Below are positions 34,235-35,000 of a stretch of DNA of 35,000 bases, piece by piece. The position numbers and the translations under genes were made by a program. The DNA is from Camillea tinctor (lineage: Eukaryota; Ascomycota; Sordariomycetes; Xylariales; Xylariaceae), in the NCBI GenBank assembly GCA_022578605.1, contig MU394178.1, forward strand, positions 1 through 35,000. The letters run 5' to 3'. The notes under the pieces were generated by a model. The model made no database searches. It worked only from the letters and a program-made list of their open reading frames with translations, and had not been told where the DNA came from. Position 1 is the stretch's first letter. Each line of letters begins with the position of its first letter.

Positions 34235-35000
34235 ATTTTATCACCACAACCAACGCCAACACGGGTCCAACTTGCTTGCTGTCGACTGTCGACTGCGAAC
34301 TGCGAACTACGAACTGGTGGTGGGGAACCGAGGGTTCTTGATTGACAACAAATCGAGGAGGGGATTCCCTTTCGAAAGCGAAGCCGAGGTGGAATAAGAA
34401 ACCAGCAACTGGTGGGAGAGAAAAAAAAAAAGAAAAAGTAAAGGAACAACTATTTTAGTCTGGTGTGACGGCGACGGAGATAAAACTCAAACTCTCTAAT
34501 CTATCACCTTACGGTATTTCGTCTTACAAGAAACATTTACCTTACCATATTCCGTGTCTAAGCATATCTACATAATAAACTTTGGGTAATGTACTCAGGT
34601 ACCTCCCTTAGTGTACCTTTCCTAGTGTGCCTCTCCTGCGCCCTTCTACATAAACCTATATACGTGGTGGGGGGAAACAGGATAAAATAAGATACATACA
34701 CTAAAGTAATGTTATCGCTAGGGGAGATACGGTGTATGCCCCGCAATTGGCTTTTGGGGGAACCAAGAGATAAGGAATAAGGAAAACAAGACGGATCTAG
34801 ACTTTTTCACCTAGATCCAGGTCAAGATCGACGGCCACCTTATCTACGGTATCTAAGTAACCTGACCATTACCAACTACTAAAACTGGTTGCAAATGTCA
34901 GCCTAGCTACTGTACATGGATGTTTATCGCTAACCTGACCGGGTATAGACATCAATTGTCTGTAATGTTCCACTAGTGAGGCACTTATATGCTTTGGATT
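34235..35000 (-). promoter_or_regulatory. Urease upstream region with clustered GATA-factor sites
   Basis: There is no gene in this stretch. HGATAR sites, the binding motif of AreA/NIT2 nitrogen regulators, are seen at 34238-34243 (-), 34478-34483 (+), 34501-34506 (-), 34712-34717 (-), 34768-34773 (+), 34840-34845 (-) and 34924-34929 (-). Chance would give about two in this length. Urease under nitrogen metabolite control is known in fungi; that these sites act is inference. Confidence 0.45.

Overview
The window is nuclear DNA of a filamentous ascomycete (Pezizomycotina). The evidence is short introns with GTRNGT donors, CTAAC-type branch points and AG acceptors; fungal gene families (Het-C heterokaryon-incompatibility protein, CYP505-type self-sufficient P450, fungal single-chain urease); and a 3.7 kb AT-only tract with the dinucleotide signature of repeat-induced point mutation (RIP). 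A sordariomycete is likely but not proven.

Layout. 1-3770: extremely AT-rich, gene-free, RIP-type relic. 4678-6192 (+): choline/ethanolamine phosphotransferase, 4 exons. 7912-9708 (-): LMBR1-family 'lysosomal cobalamin transporter' (LMBD1-type), one exon. 11517-15321 (+): CYP505 P450:reductase fusion, 7 exons, 1087 aa, intact. 16782-19655 (-): het-c, 5 exons, 856 aa, with signal peptide and Gly-rich tail. 26091-27614 (+): HMG-box protein, 3 exons. 31114-34234 (-): urease, 4 exons including a 21-nt first exon, all active-site residues present. Exon joins were placed by hand from splice signals and reading-frame continuity.

The genes do not form a pathway or cluster. They are housekeeping or accessory genes of unrelated function: phospholipid synthesis, vacuolar membrane protein, fatty-acid hydroxylation, allorecognition, chromatin, nitrogen scavenging. 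Gene density is low (six genes in 31 kb outside the AT block). Intergenic stretches reach 6.4 kb and carry an over-represented ACCTAGGT palindrome, TAGG/GTAT microsatellites, hairpins and C- or G-run tracts.

I found no convincing undescribed system. The most useful leads are the ACCTAGGT palindrome family, the sharp GC shift inside the CYP505 gene, the very deep RIP block, the cobalamin-transporter family member in a fungus, het-c without a visible partner gene, and a cluster of GATA-factor sites upstream of urease.
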